From Penium margaritaceum (lineage: Eukaryota; Streptophyta; Zygnematophyceae; Desmidiales; Peniaceae), in the NCBI GenBank assembly GCA_023375785.1, contig SZWC01001184.1:41096-105095 (forward strand): DNA of 64,000 nucleotides, in the 5' to 3' direction. Shown piece after piece: positions 50,836-61,165 of this stretch. Made by a program: the position numbers and the translations under genes. The notes under the pieces were generated by a model that was not told the DNA's origin, did no database searches, and worked only from the letters and a program-made list of their open reading frames with translations. Numbering within the stretch: the first letter of the stretch is position 1; every line of letters begins with the position of its first letter.

Positions 50836-51125
50836 ATACTGCGTCTGACGAGATGGTGCGAGATCGCGGCACGAGGCAATGGATGTGATGGAACTGTTGT
50901 GGATGATGAGAATGGAGTAGACGAGGCTGATGAGGGACATGAGAAGGGCGGGGTTTGCTTGCGAGGTTGACGAGACGAGAGGCAGTGGGTGATGAGCGGC
51001 AGGAAGCTTCCAGGAAGTTGACGGTAGGCAGCGGCTCGGGAACTGTTGGCAGCTGTTGTTGACGACAGGTCACAAATTATTGGCCACGGGCGCGGAATGG
51101 GCGCAGGGCTTTCTTGGAATGACAA
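50634..51125 (-). pseudogene. Gag-like fossil segment with zinc-knuckle-like motif
   Basis: This segment is Ser/Pro/Thr-rich, downstream of the primer-binding site on the same strand, where gag would start. Near its end is a C-x4-H-x4-C pattern (CQDIGHHQSSC, about 50,649-50,681), resembling the nucleocapsid zinc knuckle of Gag. A related sequence with the same spacing lies at about 50,791-50,823, from a duplicated segment. No other Gag domain is recognisable by eye. The element is a broken fossil and no function is claimed. Confidence 0.45.
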
Positions 51126-51301
51126 GGCATAGGTTTAGGGTGAGGAGCTCTTCAAGAGGTGTTGCTGATGTCAGCTCCTGATGAAGCGGAGAGGCACGAA
51201 GTGGTGGTGACGGCGGCGGAGGAGTGTAAACTCGTGAAGGGACGCAATGGTACCGACAGGTCGACGACTTGGTCACGATGTACCAGGTGATGTCGCCTGA
51301 T

Positions 51302-51313
51302 GCTCTGATACCA
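51302..51313 (-). other. Primer-binding site for initiator tRNA-Met
   Basis: The minus strand reads TGGTATCAGAGC, the 12-base site complementary to the 3' end of plant initiator tRNA-Met that is typical immediately downstream of the 5' LTR. A short spacer ('ttctgata') lies between it and the nearest plausible LTR end. This exact 12-mer in a sensible context is the strongest single clue to a plant origin. Confidence 0.78.
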
Positions 51314-51850
51314 TATCAGAAGAATGTAATGAGTGAGGACGGCAGGAGCAGAAGCAAGCAGAAGCACGGAACCAGGCAAAAATGACGTAGGGAAGTGGCG
51401 GAACCAGAGCGGTGAGATCTGGCCCAGGAAGTTAGTTCCAGGATCGCGAGAGGACGCGAGGAACTGAAGCTCCAAGGTAGAGAGAGTGCACATGAGAGAA
51501 CGTGAGAGAGGAACGCAGAGGGCGGTGGAAGTGAAAGGTTGAGGGTGGAAAAGCGAAGAGTCGTGAGGAGACAGTGCTAGGAGAAGGAAATGGGAGCGAG
51601 ATGCGAGCAGAGCGAGAACACGACGGCTAAGCTGCGGAACCAACGGGAACAGGATGAATAGACCTGTTCTCGTTAACTAGAGGGAGTAAACATCCTCCGT
51701 ATATATGCAAAGCAGAGCAAGGCAAAATAAGCAACGGCTTCTTGTGCGCTAGCCGGACGCACGTGCGGGGTGACCGTTTATTTGGGGATCACTCGGTCCG
51801 ATAGCCGTTTTACTGGCTAAGGCGCTGACAACGGTCAGTGCATTGACAAT
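51314..51850 (-). repeat. LTR-like region (outer end not defined)
   Basis: The region lies directly upstream of the primer-binding site on the minus strand. A TATATA box lies near 51,700, and about 350 bp of pyrimidine-rich sequence lies between it and the primer site, as in an R-U5 region. The 5' LTR end is not certain. Several TG dinucleotides near 51,800-51,860 are possible starts, and no second LTR is available for comparison. Confidence 0.5.
51698..51706 (-). promoter_or_regulatory. Probable LTR TATA box
   Basis: The minus strand reads GCATATATACGG, a good TATA element placed some 390 bp before the primer-binding site. In plant LTR elements the transcript starts about 30 bp downstream of such a box. 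Assignment rests on position and composition only. Confidence 0.45.
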
Positions 51851-52486
51851 GGCTAGTATGTCGACCGAGGTAGTTGGGGCCAGAGCTGAACCGTTTAATG
51901 ACAATTTATTTTCCAGCTGGTGGGAGTCCTGTCAGTTTTGCGGAAACTATTATGACACATCCACCATTCCATTTGTAGGGAGCTTGCCGACATATGCTGG
52001 GAGCACTGGCTGCCAGTGCAAGTGGAAGACGAGGGGATCCTGCCGTTGCCGAGGGGCGTGGGGGAGCTGTGGTCTGACCTGTTAACGGAGGATCAGAAGA
52101 CTGGCACATTTTGTGTGCTCGACGTCACAACAGTGGAAGTGCACCAAGCGAGGGCCACGGAACCTAAAAGGCAAAGGAGGCGGCCGAGGCGGCGAAGTGC
52201 GCCAAGTATGGCAAGACTCCACGTTGTGGGTACTTTCTGCGCCCCCTGGCGTGGGAAACTCTGGGCGGCCTGGAGAATCGTTCTTGAGTCTTCCTCGCCC
52301 GGCTGGCTAGGATTTGCCGGCTCAGGGCCCACGCCGCCGCTCGGCCGATGCGCAAGAGAGCTGGGCCTAGCAGGCGGTAGCTATGTTGGCGCAGAAGGTG
52401 TCCACTGTGGGCATCTGCAGCCAGTGTGCGGTCATGGGGCTCTTCAGCATTTCGCACGGGGAGGCTCGGGAGTTACGTCCGCAACA
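51851..52486. other. GC-rich unrecognised stretch
   Basis: This lies between the LTR-like sequence and the 11-bp array. Several overlapping open frames exist on both strands. The longest (plus, 52,016-52,543, 175 codons) has an Arg-rich segment ('KRQRRRPRRR') and ends inside the 11-bp array. Because GC-rich DNA has few stops and three or more frames are open together, I do not call a gene. It could be further retrotransposon sequence, a gene remnant or unique spacer. Confidence 0.4.
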
Positions 52487-53612
52487 AGGGCGCAACTAGG
52501 GCGCAACGAGCACGCAAGTAGGGCGCAAGTAGGATGCAAGTAGGGTGCAACTAGGGTGCAACTAGGGCATAACTAGGGTGCAAGTAGGGCGCATGTAGGG
52601 TTCAAGTAGGGCGCAACTAGAACGCTACTTGGGCGAACCTACAACGCAAGTAGGGCACAAGTTGGGCGCAACTAGGGCGCAACTAGGGTGCAACTAGGGC
52701 GCAAGTATGGCGCAAGTAGGACACAACTTGGAGGTAACTAGGACGCAACTAGGGCACAACTAGCGCGCAACTAGGACGTAGCTAGTGCGGAACTGAGACG
52801 CAACCAAGACGTCACTTGGGCGCAACTAGGGCACAAGTAGGGCACAAATGGGGCACAAGTAGGGGGCAAGTATGACACAATTAGGCACAACTAGGGTACA
52901 ACTAGGGCGCAACTAGGGTGTAGCTAGTGACCAGCTGTGACGCAACTAGGGCGCAACTAGGGCGCAAGTAGGGCATAACTAGGGCGCAAGTAGGGCAAAA
53001 CCAGGGAGCAATAGGGCGCAACCAGGGAGTAATAGGGCGCAAGTAGGACGCAAGTAGGGTGTAACAAAGGCACAACTAGGGCGCAAATAGGACGCAAGTA
53101 GGGCGCAAGTAGGGCGCAAGTAGGGCGCACGTAGGGGGCAAGTAGGACACAAGTAGGGCGCAGCTAGGATGCAACCAGGGCGCAAGTAGGGCACAAGTAG
53201 GACGCAAGTAGGGTGCAACTAGAGCGCAACTATGACGCAACTAGGGTGCAAGCAGGGCGCAACTAGGGCGCAACTAGGGTGCAACTAGGGCACAAGTAGG
53301 GCGCAACTAGGGCACAACTGGGGCACAACAAGGACGCAACTAGGGTGCAACTAGAGCGTAGCTACTGCCCAGTTGAGGCGCAACTTGGACGTAACTTGGG
53401 CGCAAGTCTGGTGCCACTGGGGTGTAACTAGGGCGCAAGTATGGCGCAAGTAGGGCGCAAGTAGGGCACAAGTAGGGCGGAAGTAGGGCGCAACTATGGC
53501 GCAAGTAGGGCGCAAATATGGTACAACTAGGGTGCAATTAGGACGCAAGTAGAGCGCAAGTAGGACGCAAGTAGGGCGCAAGAAGGACGCAAGTAGAGCG
53601 CATGTAGGGCGC
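52487..53612 (+). repeat. 11-bp minisatellite array, block 1
   Basis: A degenerate 11-bp unit, GCGCAACTAGG or GCGCAAGTAGG, repeats in tandem starting 'gtccgcaacaagggcgcaac'. The CAAGTAGG form is common here, and near 53,040-53,220 and 53,430-53,610 it forms long runs. Those runs have no minus-strand TAG and so yield open frames with an 11-residue repeat (ALLAPYLRPTC-like). The frames are a consequence of the repeat and not a gene. The array ends at 'gtagggcgcaagtc'. Confidence 0.95.
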
Positions 53613-53664
53613 AAGTCTATGTTGCTCTCGACTCTAGACACTGTGTGCTGGGTTGAGGGTCGGC

Positions 53665-53701
53665 GTGTCGACCTCGACATGGTGTCGAGGTCGGCCGACA
53701 C
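53665..53701. other. Imperfect inverted repeat (hairpin)
   Basis: ACCTCGACA and TGTCGAGGT are separated by three bases. The stem extends two more pairs and then, past a four-base bulge, another four pairs (GTGT with ACAC). That gives about 15 pairs in total, immediately before a C-rich run. It could be a transposon end, a chance palindrome or a terminator-like fold; nothing else here decides between them. Confidence 0.7.
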
Positions 53702-53956
53702 ACCCCCCCTCCCCCGCCGATACTTAGCAAGTTTTTATGTCGCGCTGTCTTCTTCAGCGGACATCAAAACCCATTTTTTTGCTGGTCTTGAGCCCGTGCA
53801 AACTGCAAACGGCTCGCCAGCAAACCTGGTCTGTCATCCCCTCTCTTTTTCCCTTTCTTCTGTCAACCGCTGAATGGTGGACGTTTGACGGTAGAGGATG
53901 GACGGAAGAGGATGGAGGGTAGATGATGGACGATAGAGGCTGGACTGCTGACCTTG

Positions 53957-54105
53957 GAAAGTAGACGCGATAGACGCTGGACAATAGACGCGCTAGACGC
54001 TGGATAGTAGACGCGCTAGACGCTAGACAGCAGACGCGCTAGATGTCGGACAGTGGACACGACGACGGTGGACAGTAGACGCGGTGATGGTGGACAAAAA
54101 ACGGT
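53957..54105 (+). repeat. 23-bp minisatellite, about six degenerate copies
   Basis: A unit beginning AGACGCGCTAGACGC recurs every 23 bp, with later copies degrading to 'ggacacgacgacggtgg' and 'agacgcggtgatggtgg'. Just before it (53,875-53,940) are shorter purine-rich 'gaggatgga' repeats that may be its diverged forerunners. Confidence 0.82.
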
Positions 54106-54769
54106 GGACAAAAGGTGCTGAAACCAACGGCAATACATTATCTGTCACATGTGGCGGCAGGGAGCCTGTCGTGGCCTACCCTATTTTTTCGGGGTTGGGG
54201 ACTGGCATCAAAGCAAGATAGGCTATGGACATGGGAAAAAGTGCAATGAACATATTAAAGACTGTGATGCTGTATGTTACCTGAGGAGTGAATGGAAACC
54301 AAATCCGTCGGTGGATTTGAATAAGGAACATGAACGTGACGTGAATGCCAAGTTTCGGGTCAACTAGGGCGCAACTAGGACATAACTATGGCACAATTAG
54401 CACACAGCTAGGGCACAACTAGGGTACAACCAAGGCGTAGCTAGTGCCCAACCAAGGCGTAACTAGGGCGCAAGTATGGTGCAAGTAGGGTGCAAGTATG
54501 GCGCAACTAGTGCGCAACTAGGACGCAACTAGGGCGGAACTAGGGCGCATATAGGGCGCAACTAGGGCGCAACTAGGGTGCAAGTAGGGAACAACTAGGG
54601 TGCAACTAGGACACAACGAGGGCGCAACGAGGGCGAAACTAGGACGCAACTAGGGCGTAACTAGGGTGCAACTAGGGCGCAACTAGGATGGAACTAGGGC
54701 GCAACTAGGGTGCAACTAGTCTGCAAGTTGGGCGCAACTAAGGCACAACTAAGGCGCAACTAGGGCGTA

Positions 54770-55000
54770 AGAAAGACGCAACTAAGGGCGCAACTATAGG
54801 ACAACTAGGGCGTAGCTAGTGTCCAACTGCGGCACAACTAGGGCGCAAGTAGGCGCTAGTAGGGCGCAAGTAGGGCGCAACTAGGATGCAACTAGTGCGC
54901 AACTATGACGCAACTAGGGCGCAACTAGTGTGTAACTATGGTGCAACTAGGGTGCAAGTAGGGCGCAACTAGGGCGCAACTAGGGCGCCCGGGTGCAACG
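54770..55000 (+). repeat. Large-scale repeat block of the minisatellite, instance 1
   Basis: This is an ordered series of rare variants: 'agacgcaactaagggcgcaa', 'ggacaactagggcgtagcta', a shortened unit 'gtaggcgctagtaggg' and then 'gcgcccgggtgcaac' (near 54,988). The same series recurs near 58,990-59,215, 60,945-61,165 and 63,320-63,542. Shared order and spacing of variants show that the array was amplified in blocks of hundreds of bases, and not only unit by unit. Confidence 0.82.
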
Positions 55001-58000
55001 AGGGTGCAACTAGGGCGAAACTAAAGGGAAACTATGGCGCAACTAGGGCGCAACTAAGACGCAACTAGGGCACAACTAGGGCACAAATAGGGCGCAACTA
55101 GGGCGCACCCAGGTAGCAACTAGTGCGCAACTAGGGCGAAACTAGGGCACGACTAGGGCGCGACTAGGGCGCGACTTGGGCGCAACTAGGGCGCAACTAG
55201 GGCACAACTAGGGCGCAACTAGGGCGCAACTAGGGCGCAATTAGGGCGCAACTGGGGGCAACTAGGACGGAAATAAATCGCAACTAGGTTGCAACTAGGG
55301 CACAACTAGGGCACAACTAGGACGCAACTAGGATGCAACTAGGTCGCAACTAGGGCGCAACTAGGGCGCAACTAGGGCGCAACTATGGCGCAACTAGGGC
55401 GCAACCGGGGCGCAACTAGGGCGTAACTAGGGCGCAAATAGGGCACAACTAGGGTGCAACTAGGGTGCAACTAGGATGCAACAACTGTGCAAGTTGGGCG
55501 CAACTAAGGTGTAACTAAGGCACAACTAGCACGCAAGTAGGGGACAAGTAGGACGCAACTAGGGCGCAACTAGGGCATAACTAGGGGGTAGCTAGTGTCC
55601 AACTAAGGCACAACTAGGGTGTCAGTAGGACGCAAGTAGGGTGCAATAAGGGCGCACATAGGGTGCAACTAGAGTGCAACTAGGGCGCAACTAGGGCGCA
55701 ACTAGGGAGTGACTAGGGCGTGACTAGGGCGCAACTAGGGCGCAGCTAGGGCGCAACTAGGGCGCAACTAGGACGCAACTAGGGCGCAACTAGGGTGCAA
55801 CTAGGGTGCAGCTAGGGTGCAACTAGGACGCAACTAGGGCAAAACTAGGATGCAACTATGGCGCTCCAAGGGTGCAACTAGGGCGCAGGTAGGACGCAAT
55901 AAGGACGCAAGTAGGGCACACCTACGGCACAAGTGGGGCACAACTAGGGCGTAACAAGGGTGCAACTAGGGCGCAACTTGAGCGCAACGAGGGCGCAACA
56001 AGGGTGCAACGAGGGCGCAACGAGGGTGCAACAAGGGCGCAACAAGGGCGCAACTAGGGCGCAACTAGGGCGCAATTGGGACGCAACCAGGGTGCAACTA
56101 GGACGCAACTAGGGCACAACTTGTGCGCAACTAGGGCGCAACTAAGGCGCAACTAAGGCGCAACTAAGACGCAACTAAGGCGGAAATAGGGCGCAGGTCG
56201 GGCACAAGTAGGACACAGCTATGGCACAACGAGGTTACAACTAGGGCGTAGCTAGTGCCCAGCTGAGGCGCAACTAAGGCGGGAGTAGGGCGCAAGTAGG
56301 GCGCCACTAGAAAGCAACTAGGGCGCAACTAGGGCGCAACTAGGGCGCAACTAGGTCGCAACTAGGGCGCAACTAGGGCGCAAGTAGGGTGCATGTACAG
56401 CGCGACTAGGGTACATCTAGGGCGCAACTAGGGTGCAACTAGGACGCAACTAGGGCGCAACCAGGACGCAACTAGGGAAAAACTAGGGCACAACTAGGGC
56501 GCAACTAGGGTGCAACTAGGGTGCAACTAGAGCACAACTAAGGCGCAACTAGGGCGCGACTAGGGCGCGACTATGGCGCGATTAGGGCGCGACTAGGGCG
56601 CGACTTGGGCGCAACTAGGGTGCAACTAGGGCGCAACTAAGGCGCAAGTAGGGCGAAACTAGGGCGCAATTATGATGTAACTGGGGGCAACTAGGGCGTA
56701 GCTAGTGCCCAGCTGAGGCGCAACTAGGACGCAAAGAGGGTGCCAGTAGGGTGAAAGTTTGGTGCAATAAGGGCACAAGAAGGGCGCAACTAGGGTACAA
56801 CTAGGGCGCAACTAGGACGCACCCAGGGCACAAGTAGGGCTTGGGTGCAACTAGGGCGCAAGTAGGGTGCAAGTAGGGCGCAACTAGGGCGCAATTAGGG
56901 CGCAACTAGGGTACAACTAGGACGCAACTAGGGCGCAACTAGGGTGCAACTAGTATGCAAGTTGGGCACAACTAGTGCGCAACTAAGACGCAACTAGGGC
57001 GCAAGTAGGCCGCAACTATAGCGCAAATATGGCGCAACTAGGGCGCAACTAGGGCGCAACTAGGGCATAAGTAGGGTGCAACAAGTAGGGTGCAACTAGG
57101 GTGTAACTAGAGCGCAAGTACGTAACAACTAGGGCACAACTATGGTGCAACTAATGCGCAAGTTGGGCGAAACTAAGGCGCTACTAGGGCACAACTAGCG
57201 CGCAAGTAGGGCACAAGGAGGACGCAACTAGCGCATAATTAGGGCACAACTAGGCCGTAGCTAGTGCCCAACTAAGGCACAACAAGGGCACAAGTAGGGT
57301 GCCAGTAGGGCGCGAGTATGGTACAATAAGGGTGCAAATAGGGTGAAATTAGGGCGCAACTAGGGCGCAACTAGGGCGCAACTAGGGCACAACTAGGGCG
57401 CGACTAGGGCGCAACTAGGACGCAACTAGGGCGCAACTAGGGCACAACTAGGGCGCAACTATGGCGCAACTAGGGCGTAACTAGGGCGCAACTAGGGCGC
57501 AACTAGGGCGGAACTAGGCGGCATCTATAGCGTAACTAAGGCGCAAATATGGCGCAACTAGGGCGCAACTAAGGCGCAACTAGGGCGTAAGTAGGGCACA
57601 AATAGGACGCAACTAGGGTGCAAATACGGTACAACTAGGACGTAGCTAGTGCACAACTGAGGCGCAACTAGGGCGCATGTAGGGCGCAAGTAGGGCGCAC
57701 GTAGGGTGCAACTAGTGCGCAACTAGGGGCCAACTAGGGCGCAACTAGGGCGCAACTAGGGCCGAACTAGGGCCCAACTAGGGTGAAACTAGGGCGCAAC
57801 TAGAGCGCAACTATGGCGCAACTAGGGCGCAACTAGGACGCAACTAGGGCATACCTAGTGTGGAACTAGGGTGCAACTAGGGCGCAGCTAGGGTGTAACT
57901 AGTGCGCAACTAGGGCACAACTAGGGCACGACTAGGGCGCGAATAGGGCGCGACTTGGGCTCAACTAGGATGCAACTAGGGCGCAACTAGGGCGTAACTA

Positions 58001-58989
58001 GAGCGCAACTAGGGCACAACTAGGACGCAACTAGGGCGCAACTAGGGCGCGACTAGGGCGCGACTTGTGCGCAACTACGGCGCAACTAGGGCGCAACTAG
58101 GGCGCACCTAGGGCGCAACTAGGGCGCAACTATGGTGCAACTAGGGCACACCTAGGGCGCAACTAGGGTACAACTAGGGCGCAACTAAGGCGTAAGTAGG
58201 GCACAAATAGGGTACGATTAGGACGCAACTAGGGCGCAACTAGGGTACAACTAGGGCATAGCTAGTTCCCAACTGTGGCGCAACTAGGGCGCAAGTAGGG
58301 TGCAAGTAGGGCGCAAGTAGGTTGCAGCTTGTGTACAACCAGGGCGCAACTAGGGCGCAACTACGGCGCAACTAGGGCGCAACTAGGGCGCAACTAGGGT
58401 GCAAGTAGGACGCAACTAGGGTACAACAAGGGCGCAAGTAAGACGCAACTAGGATGCAACTAAGGCACCATTACGGCGTTGCTAGTGCCTAACCAAGGCG
58501 CAACTAGGACGCAACTAGGGCGCCAATAGGGTGTAAGTAGGGTGTAACATGGGCGCAAGAAGGGCATAACTAGGGCGCAATTAGGGTGCAACTAAGACGC
58601 AACTAGGGTGCAAGTATGGCGTAATTATGGCGCAAGTAGGGCGCAAGTAGGGCGCAACTAGGGCACAACTAATGCACAACAAGGGCGCAACTAGGACGAA
58701 ACTAGGTGCAACTAGGGCGCAACTAGGTGCAACTAGGGCGGAAGTAGGGCGCAACTAGGGTGTAACTAGGGCGCAACAAGGGCACAACTAGGGCGCAACT
58801 AGGGCGCAACAAGGGCGCAACTAGGGCGCAACTAGAGCGCGACTAGGGCGTAACTAGGGCGCAACAATGGCGCAATTTGGGCGCAACTAGGGTGCAACTA
58901 GGGCGCAATTAGGGCGCAACTAGGGCGCAACTAGGGTGCAACTAGTCTACAAGTTGGACGCAACTCTGGCGCAACTAAGGCGCAACTAG

Positions 58990-59215
58990 GGCATAAGTAA
59001 GACGCAACTAAGGGCGCAACTATGGGACAACTAGGGCGTAGCTAGTGCCCAACTGAGGTGTAACTAGGACGCAAGTAGGCGCCAGTAAGGCACAAGTAGG
59101 ACGCAACTAGGGCGCAACTAGGGTGCAACAACGACGCAGCAAGGGCGCAACTAGTGCGTAACTAGGGTGCAACTAGGGTGCAAGTAGTGTGCAACTAGGG
59201 CGCAACTACGGCACC
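58990..59215 (+). repeat. Large-scale repeat block, instance 2
   Basis: This has the same ordered variants as the block at 54.8 kb: 'aagacgcaactaagggcgca', 'gggacaactagggcgtagct', 'gtaggcgccagtaaggc' and 'gcacccgggcgcaac'. The offset from instance 1 is 4,225 bp, and it is the same whether measured at the marker variant or at the CCCGG variant. Confidence 0.82.
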
Positions 59216-59400
59216 CGGGCGCAACTAGGGCGCAACTAGGGGGAAACTAGGACGCAACTAGGGCGCAACTAGGACGCAACTAGGGCACAACTAGGGCGCA
59301 ACTAGGGCGCAACTAGGGCGCAGCGAGGATGCAACTAGGGTCCAACTAGTGCGCAACTAGGGCGCAACTAGGGCGTGACTAGGGCTCGACTAGGGCGTGA

Positions 59401-59772
59401 CTTGGACGCAACAAGGGCGCAACTAGGGCACAACTAGGGCGCAATTAGGGTGCAACTAAGACGCAATTAGGGCGCAACTGGGGGCAACTAGGGCGCAAAT
59501 AGGGCGCAACTATGTTCCAACAAGGGCACAACTAGGGCGCAACTAGGGCGCAACTAGGGCGCGACTAGGGCGCGACTAGGGCGGGACTTGGACGCAACAA
59601 GGGCGCAACTAGGGCACAACTAGGGCGCAATTAGGGTGCAACTAAGACGCAATTAGGGCGCAACTGGGGGCAACTAGGGCGCAAATAGGGCGCAACTATG
59701 TTCCAACAAGGGCACAACTAGGGCGCAACTAGGGCGCAACTAGGGCGCAACTAGGGTACAACTAGTGCGCAA
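59401..59772 (+). repeat. Tandem duplication of about 186 bp within the minisatellite
   Basis: Text from 'cttggacgcaacaagggcgc' (59,401) recurs from about 59,587 and carries the same private variants: 'gtgcaactaagacgcaatta', 'gcaactgggggcaac' and 'caactatgttccaacaaggg'. The offset is sixteen 11-bp units plus one 10-bp unit. A third, diverged version follows from about 59,817. Confidence 0.85.
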
Positions 59773-60944
59773 CTAGGGCGCAACTAGGGCGCGACTAGGG
59801 CGCGAATAGGGCGGGACTTGCACGCAACTAGGGCACAACTAGGGCGCAACTAGGACACACCTAGGGTGCAATTAGGGCGCAACCGGGGGCAGCTATGGCG
59901 CAACTAGGACGCAACTAGGACGCAACTAGCGCAACTAAGGCGAAACTAGGGCGCAACTAGGGCACAACTAGGGCGACACTAGGGCGCAACTAGGGCGTAA
60001 CTAGGGCGCAACTAGGGCGCAACTACGGCACAACTAGGACGCAAATAAGGCACAAGTAGGACTCAACTAGGGTGCAAGTAGGGTACAACTAGGACGTATC
60101 TAGTGCCCAACTGAGGCGCAACTAGGGTGCAACTAGAGCGCAACTAAGACGCAACTAGGGTGCAAGTAGGGCGCAAGTAGGGTGCAAGTATGGCGCAAGT
60201 AGGGTGTAACTAGGTCACAAGTAGAGCGAAACTAGGGCGCAACTAGGGCGCAACTAGGACGCAACTAGGGCACAACTAGAGCGCAACTAGGGCGCAACTA
60301 GGACGCAACAAGGGCGCAACGAGGGCGCAACTAGGGCACAAATATGGGTACAAGTAGGACGCAACTAGGGCGCAACTAGGGTACAACTAGGGTGTAGCTA
60401 GTCCCCAACAGAGGCGCAACTAGGACGCAACTAGGGCGCAACTAGGGTGCAAGTAGGGCGCAACTAGGGTGCAACTAGGGCGCAAGTAGGGCGCAAGTAA
60501 TACGCAACTAAGACACAACTATGGCACAATTAGGGCGTAGCTAGTGTCCAACTGAGGCGCAAGTAGGGCGCCAATCGGGTGTAAGTAGGGTGCAATAAGG
60601 GCGCAGGAAGAGCGCTACTAGGGCGCAACAAGGGCGCAACTAAGACGCAACTAGGGTGCAAGTAGGGCGCAACTAGGGCGCAAGTACGGTGCAAGTAGGG
60701 CGCAAGTAGGGCACACCTAAGGCACAACAAGGGCACAACTAGGGTGTAACTAGGTGCAACTAGGGCGCAACTAGGGTGCAACTAGGGTGCAACGAGGGCG
60801 CAACGAGGGCGCAACTACGGCGCAACTAGGGTGCAACTCAGGTGCGACTAGGCCGCAACAAGGACACAACTAGGGCGCAACTAGGGTGCAACTAGTCTGC
60901 AAGATGGGCGCAACTAGGGCTCAACTAAGGCGCAACTACGGTGT

Positions 60945-61165
60945 AAGTAAGACGCAACTAAGGGCGGAACTATGGGACAACTAGGGTGTAGCTAGTGCCC
61001 AACTGAGGGTCAACTAGGATGCAAGTAGGCACCAGTAGGGCGCAAGTAGGGCGCAACTAGGGCGCAAATAGGGCGCAACTATGACACAACTAGGGCACAA
61101 CTAGTGTGTAACTATGGTGCAACTAGGGTGCAAGTAGGGCGCAACAAGGGCGCAACTAGGACGCC
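60945..61165 (+). repeat. Large-scale repeat block, instance 3
   Basis: The ordered variants are 'agacgcaactaagggcggaa', 'gggacaactagggtgtagct', 'gtaggcaccagtagggc' and 'acgcccgggtgcaac'. The offset from instance 2 is about 1,950 bp. Confidence 0.8.

Larger units (their letters stand above)
50479..51850 (-). mobile_element. LTR retrotransposon fossil, partial (plant-type, Copia-like)
   Basis: On the minus strand this reads as LTR-like sequence (about 51,850 down to 51,314), a primer-binding site, then a leader or gag-like region that stops at the satellite edge. The primer-binding site matches the one used by many plant LTR elements primed with initiator tRNA-Met. No protease, integrase, reverse transcriptase or RNase H region is visible and no second LTR is present, so this is a partial and broken copy or part of a non-autonomous gag-only element. 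The superfamily is uncertain. Age cannot be estimated without a paired LTR. Confidence 0.65.
53613..54363 (+). other. Non-array island inside the 11-bp minisatellite
   Basis: This is 750 bp of different composition between two blocks of the same minisatellite. In order it holds a hairpin, a pyrimidine-rich stretch (53,700-53,870), a purine-rich 'gatgga' region, a 23-bp minisatellite and about 250 bp of non-repetitive sequence. A 72-codon plus-strand frame (54,149-54,367) contains four cysteines but has no recognised domain and reads into the array. The island may be an insertion, or the array may have spread on both sides of it. Confidence 0.75.

Noticed and set aside
51152-51643. 163-codon minus-strand frame
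   Set aside because: It spans the LTR-like sequence and the primer-binding site, so it is not a plausible protein of the element.
52016-52543. 175-codon plus-strand frame as a gene
   Set aside because: Overlapping frames are open on both strands in this GC-rich stretch. It ends inside the 11-bp array, and no motif beyond an Arg-rich run is visible.
54149-54367. 72-codon frame with several cysteines
   Set aside because: It is short, has no recognised family and runs into the minisatellite. It is kept only as a remark in the island entry.
60530-60781. Minus-strand 83-codon frame with LAPYLRPT-like repeats
   Set aside because: It is a by-product of the minisatellite where CTAG units are rare.
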